A DNA stretch of 64,000 nucleotides from DASVTR01 sp036382855 (GTDB lineage: Bacteria > Acidobacteriota > Blastocatellia > Pyrinomonadales > Pyrinomonadaceae): the NCBI GenBank assembly GCA_036382855.1, contig DASVPO010000006.1, positions 372,001 through 436,000 on the forward strand, in the 5' to 3' direction. Made by a program: the position numbers and the translations under genes. This document shows, one piece after another, positions 8,674 through 16,992 of the stretch (the stretch's first letter is position 1; each line of letters starts with the position of its first letter). The notes under the pieces are model-generated. The model saw nothing but the letters and a program-made list of their open reading frames with translations, searched no databases and was not told where the DNA came from.

Positions 8674-9486
8674 ATGAAAAAGTTCCCCTTAATCTACATC
8701 TTAGCGCTCTTTTGCGCGACCCCGGCGCTGGCACAAAGCGGCTACCGCTTCGATAATTTCGATACGTCGAACGGCGTCCGCGTCGAAACCGTGAAGACGA
8801 CGGCCATGCTGCCGCCCGCTTCAACCGTGCGTCCCCTGTCAAAGGAGATTAAGACGGGAAGAGACGTGGCGACGCGACCCGCTCCGCTCGTTTATACGCG
8901 TTCTCTGGCGATGACATCCGCCAAATCGCTCGACGGCTTTACGACGGGCGACCCTAAGATTGACGCTCTGATTGTCGAATCCGGCGCGCGCAACGGAGTT
9001 GACCCAGTGTTGCTGTATGCCCAAATGCATCAGGAGTCTTCCTTTAAGCGCTCGGCCGTCTCATATAAAGGAGCGCGCGGGCTGATGCAGTTGATGCCCT
9101 TTACGGCTGCGCGTTTTGGCGTCAAAGACATCTTCGACCCGCGCCAGAATATAGAGGGCGGCGCTCGCTACATGCGTTACCTGCTGAACCATTTCGACGG
9201 CGACGTGGCGCTGGCGCTGGCCGGATATAATGCTGGCGAAGGGGCTGTGATGAAGTATGGCCGCAGGATTCCGCCTTACCGTGAGACGCAGGAATACGTG
9301 CGCCGCATCACTGGACGCTACCGTCTGATGCGTGACCCGCAGACGGCGCACCAGGCCAAACCGATGACCGCACCCGAGGCGGTCGCCATCGCCGCAGAGC
9401 AGCAGCCCTTGCCGCTGACCACCTACGAGCGGCAAGTCTTCGCCGTTCGCATGCCGGATGGCAGGCTGCAACTCGTCAGCCAGTAA
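8674..9486 (+). CDS. secreted lytic transglycosylase (SLT domain)
   Basis: The 270-residue protein starts at ATG 8674, where a signal peptide (KKFPLIYILALFCATPALAQ) begins; the frame extends upstream to a TTG without conserved sequence. The SLT domain spans about residues 95-215, with catalytic Glu in HQESSF, the GLMQLMPFTA motif, and the AGYNAGEGAV motif. Family enzymes cleave the MurNAc-GlcNAc bond of peptidoglycan with 1,6-anhydro formation in the periplasm. A C-terminal extension of about 50 residues has no known motif. The gene is followed by a 7-bp-unit palindrome. Confidence 0.92.
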   Translation: MKKFPLIYILALFCATPALAQSGYRFDNFDTSNGVRVETVKTTAMLPPASTVRPLSKEIKTGRDVATRPAPLVYTRSLAMTSAKSLDGFTTGDPKIDALIVESGARNGVDPVLLYAQMHQESSFKRSAVSYKGARGLMQLMPFTAARFGVKDIFDPRQNIEGGARYMRYLLNHFDGDVALALAGYNAGEGAVMKYGRRIPPYRETQEYVRRITGRYRLMRDPQTAHQAKPMTAPEAVAIAAEQQPLPLTTYERQVFAVRMPDGRLQLVSQ

Positions 9487-9491
9487 AAATT

Positions 9492-9557
9492 AGTCCAAAG
9501 TCTAAAGTCCAGGCTCCAAAGTCAAAACAGTTCCTGATTTTGGAGCCTGGACTTTTC
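9492..9557. repeat. 7-bp-unit palindrome, AGTCCAA family
   Basis: The left arm reads AGTCCAA, AGTCTAA, AGTCCAG, GCTCCAA, AGTCAAA in perfect 7-bp register (9492-9526). The right arm (9540-9553) is the reverse complement of AGTCCAG-GCTCCAA. Both arms carry the private GCTCCAA variant. It may also serve as a terminator for the transglycosylase gene. Confidence 0.85.
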
Positions 9558-9617
9558 TATTTCAGTCGGCAGGCTATTTTTTGTATGATGAATGTCGAAT
9601 AGACGCCAGCCGCGCCG

Positions 9618-11216
9618 GTGTGCTTGAGGAGGCCCGAACTTCGTTTGTCGAACAACGCTTCAACCGATTCCCCGCGACCCGTCGCCGCTCGCCGCCGCGC
9701 CCTGATTATCGCGGACTCCGAGGCGGCCGCCGCTTTATCTCAAACCTTAGCGACCGCCGGTTACGAGACTTTGCTGACGACCAACAATGCCGCGCTGCGT
9801 TCCATCAGCTTATTTAACCCTGATGTCTGCCTGATGATTCTTGCGTCCGGCGGCGACACTTCAGAGCAGGACTCTTTTGCGCTGGCACGCCGTCTGCGCG
9901 CCGAACCCGCAACCTATGCTCTGCCGCTCATTCTCCTCTGGCGCGAGAATGAGGAAGCCGCTCGCAACTCGGCATTGCACATAGGGGCTGACGACTATTT
10001 TGCGTTGGGAGTTGAGCCGAAGGAGATGCTGGCGCGGCTCGATGCTCTCTTCTGGCGCGTCGAAGCAGGACGGCGTGCGGCCTCCGTGGTCGGTGACCAG
10101 CGGCTTGAGATAGACAACTTCATGCTGATGCTCGACTCCGTGCGCGAAGCCATACGCGCCGGAGCGAAGGGCACGCTCTCTCTCATCTACGCTGTGGCGC
10201 GAGAGGGCGATGAGACGTTTGACAGGGAAGCTCGCGACCGTCTGCTGGCTGAAGCGCACGGTTTTCTGAAACTACATCTGCGACGTATTGACGCAGTAGC
10301 CTTTTATGGCCCGACGACGCTGCTCGTCTATCTGCCGCGCATGCGTTCGGAGGCGGCGACTGAAGCGCTCGGTAAGCTGCGCGGCGAATTCATGTTTGAA
10401 CGCACGGACGGCGAGCTTGTCGTCGGTCTCGCTTCCTTCCCTAACGACGGCGCTGATGTCGAAAGCCTGATTGAGAAGGCCGAACAGGCTGTGAGCCTCG
10501 CACGTCTTGGTAAATCACCGGCAGGGCGCGTCGTTGCCTACAGCGCGCAGGAAGTGACAGACACACTATTATCTGTCTCGACATCAAAAGCAGCGCCACC
10601 ATCGAAGCCTGAAGTGTTGCCTGTTAAAACAGCGGCAGCAGCGACGCCTGTTGTCACTACGCAGCCAGCCGTCAGTAGTTCAAACGCGCAGGGAATCAGG
10701 GAGACGACTGCTGCGAGCGTGCCTGTCGCAAAGAGTATCGCGGCGAAAGGAAACGGCGCGACGATGAGCGCCGCTGACGCCGCACGCGTTGCTTCCGAGG
10801 CTGCGGCCCGCGAGCGCGAGCGACGCGCGCAGGGGGTTGTCATGCCGCGTCGCCTGCTGCTGACTGTTTCGGATGCCGCACGCATGGCCCAGCTTAACTC
10901 TTTGATTCGCTCGGCCGGCTACGAAGCGCGCGCAGCCTTCGACGGACAGCAGGCGCTCGACCTCTTGCGCATAGAGCGTCCTGATTTGCTGCTTCTGGAT
11001 TACGAGTTGACGGGCATTAACGGCGTGGAGATGCTGCGTCGGCTGCGTAAACAGAATGGCGGACGACTAACGTTGCCCGTCGTCCTGCTTCTTTCGCCGG
11101 ACAATGAGAGCGCACATCGCGAGGCGCTTGAGCTTGGCGCGCGTCGCATCGTCCCGACTCCTTATGACCCAGCAGACTTGCTCGCGTCTGTGCGTCTGGC
11201 TGGCAGCTCCGAATGA
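9618..11216 (+). CDS. receiver - degenerate GGDEF - receiver protein
   Basis: Three regulatory modules can be traced in 532 residues. The first (about 27-145) has a CheY-like fold pattern but no clear phospho-acceptor. The second (about 165-320) resembles a GGDEF domain, but the signature position reads FYGPTTLLVYLP, so diguanylate cyclase activity is not expected. A Ser/Ala/Thr-rich linker follows. The last (about 412-530) is a receiver with LLLLDYELTGINGVEML (Asp present), but the usual Lys in the KP motif is replaced by TP. The start is a GTG at 9618, weakly supported. The protein is probably a signalling scaffold or sensor rather than an enzyme. Confidence 0.75.
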   Translation: MCLRRPELRLSNNASTDSPRPVAARRRALIIADSEAAAALSQTLATAGYETLLTTNNAALRSISLFNPDVCLMILASGGDTSEQDSFALARRLRAEPATYALPLILLWRENEEAARNSALHIGADDYFALGVEPKEMLARLDALFWRVEAGRRAASVVGDQRLEIDNFMLMLDSVREAIRAGAKGTLSLIYAVAREGDETFDREARDRLLAEAHGFLKLHLRRIDAVAFYGPTTLLVYLPRMRSEAATEALGKLRGEFMFERTDGELVVGLASFPNDGADVESLIEKAEQAVSLARLGKSPAGRVVAYSAQEVTDTLLSVSTSKAAPPSKPEVLPVKTAAAATPVVTTQPAVSSSNAQGIRETTAASVPVAKSIAAKGNGATMSAADAARVASEAAARERERRAQGVVMPRRLLLTVSDAARMAQLNSLIRSAGYEARAAFDGQQALDLLRIERPDLLLLDYELTGINGVEMLRRLRKQNGGRLTLPVVLLLSPDNESAHREALELGARRIVPTPYDPADLLASVRLAGSSE

Positions 11217-11227
11217 GGTAGCAAAAG

Positions 11228-11842
11228 ATGCACTGTGTCAATTGTGGTACGTACATTCCCGCCAACCAGCGTTTCTGCGGCGGTTGCGGAACGCCGGCCA
11301 TTGACCCTGAAGTGACGCGCGTGGCTCGTCCTCCGGCGCGTGATGCCGCGCCAGCAGCAACGACACCCGCGCGTCGTGAAGCTTCAACCGATGTCGAGCG
11401 CACGATTTTTACGACGCGTCCGACCCTTCTCTTCATCAAAATCGGTTACGTCCTGGCCGCCGTCGGCGGGATTCTGCTGGCCGCACTCTTCGCACTCATT
11501 CCGTGGATTTCCATCCCCTGGTGGGTCTGGCTGCCGCTCGCGCTCGGCCTGCTGCTGATTCCGGCCTACTATCACTTGCGACGCAACATGATTCGCTACA
11601 CCCTGACCGATTCCAAGATAGAGATTGACGAAGGACTGATCGCGCGCACGACGCGAAATCTTCCCCTGAGTAAAATTCAGGACGTGACGGTCTCGGCCAA
11701 CATTCCGCAAAGACTGCTCGGCTACGGTAATCTGGTCATAGACAACGCCAGCGAATACGGCGGAACAACCGTCCTGCGCAACATACAAGACCCACGGCGT
11801 CATGCCGACCTGCTTTTGCGTGAACTGCGCCGCTGGCAATAA
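11228..11842 (+). CDS. zinc-ribbon, PH-domain (YdbS-like) membrane protein
   Basis: The 204-residue product begins with a zinc ribbon (CVNC near 3-6, CGGC near 17-20), then an Ala/Pro-rich linker. Two membrane helices follow (about 70-92 and 96-112), then a bacterial PH domain of the DUF304/YdbS type, containing YTLTDSKIEIDEGLI and LPLSKIQDVTV. Such proteins are membrane proteins of poorly known role. It lies 11 bp after the receiver gene on the same strand, so the two are probably cotranscribed. Confidence 0.85.
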   Translation: MHCVNCGTYIPANQRFCGGCGTPAIDPEVTRVARPPARDAAPAATTPARREASTDVERTIFTTRPTLLFIKIGYVLAAVGGILLAALFALIPWISIPWWVWLPLALGLLLIPAYYHLRRNMIRYTLTDSKIEIDEGLIARTTRNLPLSKIQDVTVSANIPQRLLGYGNLVIDNASEYGGTTVLRNIQDPRRHADLLLRELRRWQ

Positions 11843-11923
11843 ACTAGCGTCCTGACCCGAGACGGTCTTGCGCAACTACGGCTCCCTGCGGAACATCCAA
11901 AGCTTTCCGGGTTCTAAAGGTCT

Positions 11924-13150
11924 GTGGTTTTGATTGGCTTATTGAAAGGTCTTGAAGTTTTGCGAGTCAGCTTTCCAGTAAAACAGGTTCTCGTCGCTGC
12001 TTTTCTGTTGCTTCTCTGTCTGCCTGCTGTTGCCGCGCCCATGGTGCTGCCAACAGAAGAGGCATCTCAAATGATGCCGGACAAGCTCGGAGATTTTCGT
12101 GCGACGGGCGCTGTCCGTGTCTCCGAGTTGAATCTCTTCGGAAAAGAATCGCCGGAAGACTTCAACGCCTACTCTTCCGCCACGCGTACATACACATCAA
12201 CAAAAGGCGGCACTTTTATCCTGACGCTCATCAGGACACGCTCAGATCCCGGCGCATACGCGCTGTTGAGTCGCTATGCGGCCGAGATGAGAAGTAAGGG
12301 AGAAACGCTGGCAAAGACCGATAGAGTCGGGACGGTCGGATTCGCGACGCCCGCGCGCATAGTCTTCTTCAAGGGCGCAGCTCTCGTGAGCGTCGCAGGC
12401 AGGACTACTGCTGCGGCGCGCGACGGGCAGGAACAACTCGTCGAGTTTGCGCGTTCTTTCGCAGACACACTGTTCAGCGAAGAGAACGATTTTCCGGCGC
12501 TCGTCAAGCATCTTCCAGATTGGGAGGCAGCCTCCGAGCGTGCCGTTTACGTCGTCAGCCACAACTCTTTGCAGGCGGCTGCGGGAAACCGCCCCATACT
12601 GGATGCAATTGATTTTTCGGGCGGCACTGAAGCGGTCATCGCCCCTTACGATTCGGCGCAACTGGTGATAGTCGAATTCAGTACGCCGCAAATCTCCGTA
12701 GACAATGACGCGCGCATCAACGCGCGGCTCAAGGAACTGCGCGACGCGGGCCAGCCTGTTCCGACCGCCTATCGTCGCGTGGGCAATTATTCGGTCTTCG
12801 TCTTCAATGCGCCGGACGAGCAAGCGGCGGCACGCCTGATTGACGGCATTACCTATGAGAAGGTCGTACAGTGGCTCGGTGATAATCCGCGCGCCTTCGA
12901 GCGAGCCGTGAGGGAGTACAACGAGACGACTTCAAACTTGATTATCGGCGTCGTTAAAGCCTCGGGCTTTTCGGCGCTCATCTGTCTGGGCGTCGGCGGC
13001 CTCGTCGGCGGCCTCGTCTTCATACGCCGTCGCGCACAGCAGGCCAGCACCGATAAATACTCCGACGCAGGAGGCATGCTGCGTCTCAACATTGACGAGA
13101 TGACGCCCCAGACCGATGCCTCAAGATTGCTAGGCAAAGGCGACGGCTAA
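11924..13150 (+). CDS. secreted/membrane protein of unknown function (DUF6599-like)
   Basis: The 408-residue product starts at GTG 11924 behind AAAGG. It has a signal peptide (about residues 19-38), a long extracytoplasmic part with no enzyme motif I recognise, one membrane helix near residues 345-367 and a short cytoplasmic tail. It resembles proteins labelled DUF6599 in acidobacterial genomes, but that is from memory and unverified. It follows the PH-domain gene by about 80 bp and could share its transcript. A strong terminator follows. Confidence 0.7.
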   Translation: MVLIGLLKGLEVLRVSFPVKQVLVAAFLLLLCLPAVAAPMVLPTEEASQMMPDKLGDFRATGAVRVSELNLFGKESPEDFNAYSSATRTYTSTKGGTFILTLIRTRSDPGAYALLSRYAAEMRSKGETLAKTDRVGTVGFATPARIVFFKGAALVSVAGRTTAAARDGQEQLVEFARSFADTLFSEENDFPALVKHLPDWEAASERAVYVVSHNSLQAAAGNRPILDAIDFSGGTEAVIAPYDSAQLVIVEFSTPQISVDNDARINARLKELRDAGQPVPTAYRRVGNYSVFVFNAPDEQAAARLIDGITYEKVVQWLGDNPRAFERAVREYNETTSNLIIGVVKASGFSALICLGVGGLVGGLVFIRRRAQQASTDKYSDAGGMLRLNIDEMTPQTDASRLLGKGDG

Positions 13151-13169
13151 ACACAACTGGTTAGCAGAC

Positions 13170-13212
13170 AAAAAAAATAGCGGCTACTGAAACATCAGTA
13201 GCCGCTATTTTT
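13170..13212. terminator. strong bidirectional intrinsic terminator
   Basis: A 14-bp perfect stem (13177-13190 with 13195-13208, loop AACA) is flanked by A8 on the left and T5 on the right. On the minus strand it ends in eight U residues, so it is strongest for minus-strand transcription; on the plus strand it ends the 11924-13150 gene. Confidence 0.9.
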
Positions 13213-13490
13213 AACCCCTTGTCACCCGCTTGAGAATTAAGACTTTAACCGCAGCCCTAAAAAGTTTGCGGGCTGCTGGTCTTCCTGTAAGGCTCCCCCA
13301 AGCCTGTTCAGGACGCCGACCAGCAGCCCAGCAACTTATGCTCATTGACCGCTTAGCGTTGCAGTGACCCCGTTCCCCCGAAAGAGTCACCACTTGCTTT
13401 TTCAAAGTGAGAGAACGCCTCCCCCAAAGCCTTCACTCACTGCCGTCTCCGAGCCTGACCCGATTTACCCTTATGTACCCTACTATTTTA
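13170..13490 (-). ncRNA. candidate structured RNA with three G-rich loops
   Basis: On the minus strand three successive hairpins each present a GGGG(G) loop. Hairpin A has a 12-bp stem (13270-13281 with 13318-13329) plus inner stems and loop UGGGGG. Hairpin B has an outer stem at 13364-13368 with 13386-13390 and a UUC-GGGG-GAA tip. Hairpin C has an outer stem at 13407-13411 with 13436-13440 and a GCUU-UGGGGG-AGGC tip. Several closing pairs are G-U only on the minus strand and would be A-C mismatches on the plus strand. The U8 terminator forms the 3' end. No ORF is present. I found no match to tmRNA, RNase P, SRP or 6S RNA features. The 5' end is a guess. Confidence 0.55.
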
Positions 13491-13878
13491 ACCACGTCCC
13501 TATAGAGCAATGACCGTGCCATTTAACCTTTAACAGCAGAACAATTTTTATATTCAGCGTTTTAGCCCTTTGTTTATGGGTGTCAAAGCAATTTCCGGGC
13601 ACGACGAGCGGCTTCCTGAAAAGCAGGCTGTCCGGGCATTTATTGTCCGCAAATATTACAAATGCGTTGTACTGTTGAACGAAAATAATTCGCTCCGCCG
13701 GAAATTACAGTATTGAAGCGACGAGCAGCCAGCTATTTAGAGCAACGCGGATTACGTTAAAGCAACAATCTGCGTCAATCCTGTTTAATATCACCGCAAA
13801 AAGCGTTGATGTAGCTGTTCGGAGTCAGGCGCGGTTGATGTGAAGGAAGCGGTGGGCGTCGTATTTCCAGACAGATGC

Positions 13879-15003
13879 TTATGGAAGCGCGCTGACGAGG
13901 GCGTCAATCTCTGCGGGGAGGTTGTAGAGGTGCGGGGCTATGCGCAGGCGGTCGCCGCGTGGGGCGGTGATGATGTTTTGCCGTTTGAGATGAGAGTAGA
14001 GCGAGAGGGGCGTGAGTTCGCCGCGATGGCGTATGCAAACGATTTGCGACTTCTCACCCGCGCGGCGCGAGCTGATGACTTCGTAGTTGCTGCCCTGTAG
14101 ACGTGCACAGAGGTAGTCTGTCAGTTCGTTCAGGTAGGTGTTGATGCGCTCAAGGCCGGTCTCGTGTAGGAGCCTGAGGCTGGCTTCGAGGCCGTGCAGG
14201 AGGGAGGTCGGGCCTGTGCCGGTTTCCCATGGGAGAGCGCCGTGCGTCCAGTGCTGCTCAAAGTCGGAGTAGGCTTCCGGCTCTGGGACGCTCATCCAGC
14301 CGACGAGCGTCGGCTCAATTCTCTCTCGCGCACGGTCAGACAGATAGAGCAGCCCGACGCCTTCGGGCGCAAGCAGCCATTTATGAGAGGCCGCCGCCGC
14401 CACGTCTATCAACTCGCTTTCCGCATCAACCGGCACGACGCCCATTGATTGAATAGCATCCACGACGAATAACGCATCAACCATTCTGGCAGCGCGTCCG
14501 ATGCGCTCAAGGTCTGCGCGAAAGCCTGAACCATACTGTATGTGGCTGATGGCGACGAGGCGCGTGCGCGCGTCAATCAGGTTGATAAGCTCTTTGAGTT
14601 CGATGCGGCCGTCGCGCTCTTCGCACATGCGGACTTCGACGCCGTGTGCCTCGCGCAGGCGCAGCCACGGATAGACGTTTGAGGGAAACTCACGCCGGAA
14701 GGTAACGATGTTGTCGCCCGCGCGCCAACGCAAACCGGCAGCGACGGTAGAGAGTCCGTCTGACGTGTTACGCATAAAGGCTAACTGTTCGGGACGCGCG
14801 CCGATCATCGCTGCGGCCAGCTTTCGTGCGTTCTCTTTGACGGCGACCCAGCGGCGATAATGAAGCGCACCATTTGCGGCCACGTCCTTTATCTGTGCTT
14901 CGATTGCGCGAATGGTCGGCAGAGGCAGCGGGCTGATGGCGGCGTGATTCAGATAGACGGTGTGCTCTGTGAGCGGAAAGAGCGCGCGTAAACTTTCGTT
15001 CAT
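13879..15003 (-). CDS. class V aminotransferase (cysteine desulfurase / isopenicillin-N-epimerase-like)
   Basis: The 374-residue PLP enzyme shows the class V pattern: YLNHAAISPLP at the N-terminus, a Gly/Ser-rich FMRNTSDGL phosphate-binding region near 77-84, an Asp in VVDAIQSMG near 182, and the PLP Lys in ASHKWL (Lys208). A catalytic desulfurase Cys loop is not obvious, so an epimerase-, kynureninase- or selenocysteine-lyase-like role is as likely as sulfur transfer. It ends before the gene-free region and may feed transcription into it. The unknown 185-residue gene lies 26 bp upstream on the same strand. Confidence 0.85.
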   Translation of the reverse strand: MNESLRALFPLTEHTVYLNHAAISPLPLPTIRAIEAQIKDVAANGALHYRRWVAVKENARKLAAAMIGARPEQLAFMRNTSDGLSTVAAGLRWRAGDNIVTFRREFPSNVYPWLRLREAHGVEVRMCEERDGRIELKELINLIDARTRLVAISHIQYGSGFRADLERIGRAARMVDALFVVDAIQSMGVVPVDAESELIDVAAAASHKWLLAPEGVGLLYLSDRARERIEPTLVGWMSVPEPEAYSDFEQHWTHGALPWETGTGPTSLLHGLEASLRLLHETGLERINTYLNELTDYLCARLQGSNYEVISSRRAGEKSQIVCIRHRGELTPLSLYSHLKRQNIITAPRGDRLRIAPHLYNLPAEIDALVSALP

Positions 15004-15029
15004 AGACTAATCCTGATGCGAGCGGTGTG

Positions 15030-15587
15030 CTACTGAAAATTGTCTGGGTGGAAAATCCTGCCGTGCATCTCCTGGTAGAGCCAGCCGAGCACGCGTGCCT
15101 CTGCCGTGCAGAGCGCTTCCAGCCAGCAGTATGTGAGATAGACTGTGCGCCCGCTTTCGGTCGGAATCTTCGCAGCCTCACGGACGGGCGAAGCCGCGCC
15201 GCCCGTTTCGAGCTTGAAGGATGAAGTGATCTCTTCGTTGGCTTTCGTCGCTTCGTCGAGCGTCTGTAAGAGCTGGCTAATCCAATCGTGCAACTCGCGC
15301 TCGGTCGAGTTTTCGTTGATGGCCTGAACGATGCCGATGGCGAGGCGGTCTTCGGCGCGATTGAAGGTGTAAAGATTCTCGTTCGCACGCCTATCCTCAG
15401 CCTGCTTCCACTGAAAAAGTTCTTCGACACGCGGGTGCTTGATGATGGCCGTCCGCTCGTCGTAGTCTAGAAACCACTGAATAACGTCGGCCAGCGATTC
15501 GTTATCAACGCGCCCGCGTTTATCGCTCCGAAGCGGCGGCGGGCGGTGCGACGCGCCGGCCGCAGGGTTTGTGCTTTGACTGGACAT
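15030..15587 (-). CDS. hypothetical protein, 185 aa
   Basis: I do not recognise this protein. It is hydrophilic and mostly helical-looking, with a disordered Pro/Arg-rich N-terminus (first 25 residues), a DVIQWFLDYDERTAIIKHPRV segment whose core is WFLDYDE, and an aromatic C-terminal region (YLTYCWLEAL, then WLYQEMHGRIF). There is no signal peptide or membrane segment. It lies directly upstream of the aminotransferase in the same orientation, so cotranscription is likely. Confidence 0.65.
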   Translation of the reverse strand: MSSQSTNPAAGASHRPPPLRSDKRGRVDNESLADVIQWFLDYDERTAIIKHPRVEELFQWKQAEDRRANENLYTFNRAEDRLAIGIVQAINENSTERELHDWISQLLQTLDEATKANEEITSSFKLETGGAASPVREAAKIPTESGRTVYLTYCWLEALCTAEARVLGWLYQEMHGRIFHPDNFQ

Positions 15588-15656
15588 AAAAAATCTCTGG
15601 ACGAGGTTTGCCGTTAAATGTACTTCGCTGAATTGTTTCTCAGCTTCAGTCGTTGA

Positions 15657-15851
15657 TTAAGACTCGTCGTTCGCAACGGTCGTGCGCGTTTGCTCTCCGA
15701 TTGAAGGGCTTGAATCGCGCGTCGTATGGCGGCTCAGATTCTTTTCCTCTTCTTCGACCATCTGGCCGCTACGTGTTTCCGGCTTGGTTGTCGCATCCGT
15801 CTCGGCGTCAGGATGATTCGTGCCTGCGCTCTCGCGCTCTGTTGAAGACAT
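15657..15851 (-). CDS. small acidic disordered protein, 64 aa
   Basis: The short ORF encodes a hydrophilic Glu/Thr/Ser-rich peptide with no hydrophobic core, so it is probably intrinsically disordered. Support for it being real is a strong ribosome site (GGGGAGG about 9 nt before the ATG at 15851) and its position in a same-strand row of genes. Function unknown. Confidence 0.5.
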   Translation of the reverse strand: MSSTERESAGTNHPDAETDATTKPETRSGQMVEEEEKNLSRHTTRDSSPSIGEQTRTTVANDES

Positions 15852-15895
15852 TGTTAGTTTCCTCCCCTTGTAGAATTTTTCGTAAAGGTCAATCG

Positions 15896-16966
15896 TTAAC
15901 TGCCGACGATCTCTAATTCAAACGACGCGCGAACTTCCCCGACTTCGTCGCCGCGATGATTACGGACGGGAAAGCTGCTGTAAGCACCAACGGCGTCGTA
16001 GGCCGCGCCCGCCAGAACGCCGAGTTGCCGTAGGCTTTCGATGACGACCGTTGGACGCGCGCGACGGTCTTCTCCGTCTTCAATCTTGAGCGCAAGACCG
16101 AGGCCGCGCGGCCAACGCTCGGACGGCAACACGCCGACCGTATAGACACCCTCCGCGCCGACCTTCGAGATTAAAGCGCCGCCGGTCGCACGCATCATCT
16201 CCGTATCGAGCCGCTCCGTTGTGCCGCCGACCATCTCAGGATGCGAAGTCATAGCTTCGACAATCTGCTTGCAGGCTGCGCGCGTCTCCTTATCCCAAAC
16301 GGCGGGCGGCGCGACCAGCCGCGCATACATCAACGCCATCGCGCGCACGGTGACACCGAAGACGGGCACGCCGCAACCGTCAACGCCGACCGCGAGGTCT
16401 TCACGCGGAACGCTTGAGAATTGTTCGACTGTGCGCCCGATTTGCAGTTGGGCCGGATTGTCCGGCTCGTCGTAAGTTTCGATTGAAGCTTTGAGATGCA
16501 GGGCCAGCGCGAGCATTCCTGCGTGCTTGCCGGAGCAGTTGTTTTGCAGCACGTTCGGTTTCTCATTGCGCTCGCGCAAGCGCCGCGTCTCTTCGTTGCT
16601 AAACGGCTCGTGCGTCCCACACTTGAGCGCCGTCTCGTCAAGCCCCATCTTTCTCAGCATCCCCGCGGCCGTCTCGACGTGGATGGGTTCGCCGCTGTGT
16701 GAAGCGCAGGCCAGCGCAATCTCGCGCGCGTTGAAATTAAAGCGAGCGGCTGCGCCCGAAGTGATGAGCGGAACGGCCTGAAAAGGCTTGGCCGACGAAC
16801 GAAGATAAGTCAGCGTCTCCGGCGCACCGAGTCCGGCGATGATGCGTCCATCTCCGTCAACTGCGATGACGTGCCCGCGATGACGCGACTCCGTAATCCC
16901 GCCGCGCTTCACTTCCACCAGCGGCGCAGGCGCAGGAATATCATTATTCATTCTGTTTTCAGTCAT
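15896..16966 (-). CDS. L-asparaginase II family protein
   Basis: The product belongs to the thermolabile asparaginase type known from Rhizobium etli (PF06089), which hydrolyses L-asparagine to aspartate and ammonia and differs from the E. coli fold. Signature segments are RSSAKPFQAVPL, CASHSGE, CGTHEPF and NNCSGKHAGML, with a conserved DGCGVPVF block. I chose ATG 16966 (356 residues); an upstream ATG at 17053 would overlap the glycosyltransferase gene and add 29 unconserved residues. It lies 26 bp after that gene on the same strand. Confidence 0.9.
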   Translation of the reverse strand: MTENRMNNDIPAPAPLVEVKRGGITESRHRGHVIAVDGDGRIIAGLGAPETLTYLRSSAKPFQAVPLITSGAAARFNFNAREIALACASHSGEPIHVETAAGMLRKMGLDETALKCGTHEPFSNEETRRLRERNEKPNVLQNNCSGKHAGMLALALHLKASIETYDEPDNPAQLQIGRTVEQFSSVPREDLAVGVDGCGVPVFGVTVRAMALMYARLVAPPAVWDKETRAACKQIVEAMTSHPEMVGGTTERLDTEMMRATGGALISKVGAEGVYTVGVLPSERWPRGLGLALKIEDGEDRRARPTVVIESLRQLGVLAGAAYDAVGAYSSFPVRNHRGDEVGEVRASFELEIVGS

Positions 16967-16992
16967 CCGAAATAGTTTGTCCCTCCCACATG

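Larger units (their letters stand above)
13151..13878. other. 728-bp gene-free region
   Basis: No ORF with coding features is present. The left half holds the terminator (13170-13212) and the candidate structured RNA (to about 13490). From 13500 to 13878 the sequence is AT-richer than its surroundings and shows nothing I can name. Confidence 0.7.

Noticed and set aside
13170..13490. tmRNA, RNase P RNA, SRP RNA or 6S RNA
   Set aside because: I found no tag-peptide frame or tRNA-like end, no P4 helix consensus, no SRP tetraloop region and no large 6S-type bulge.
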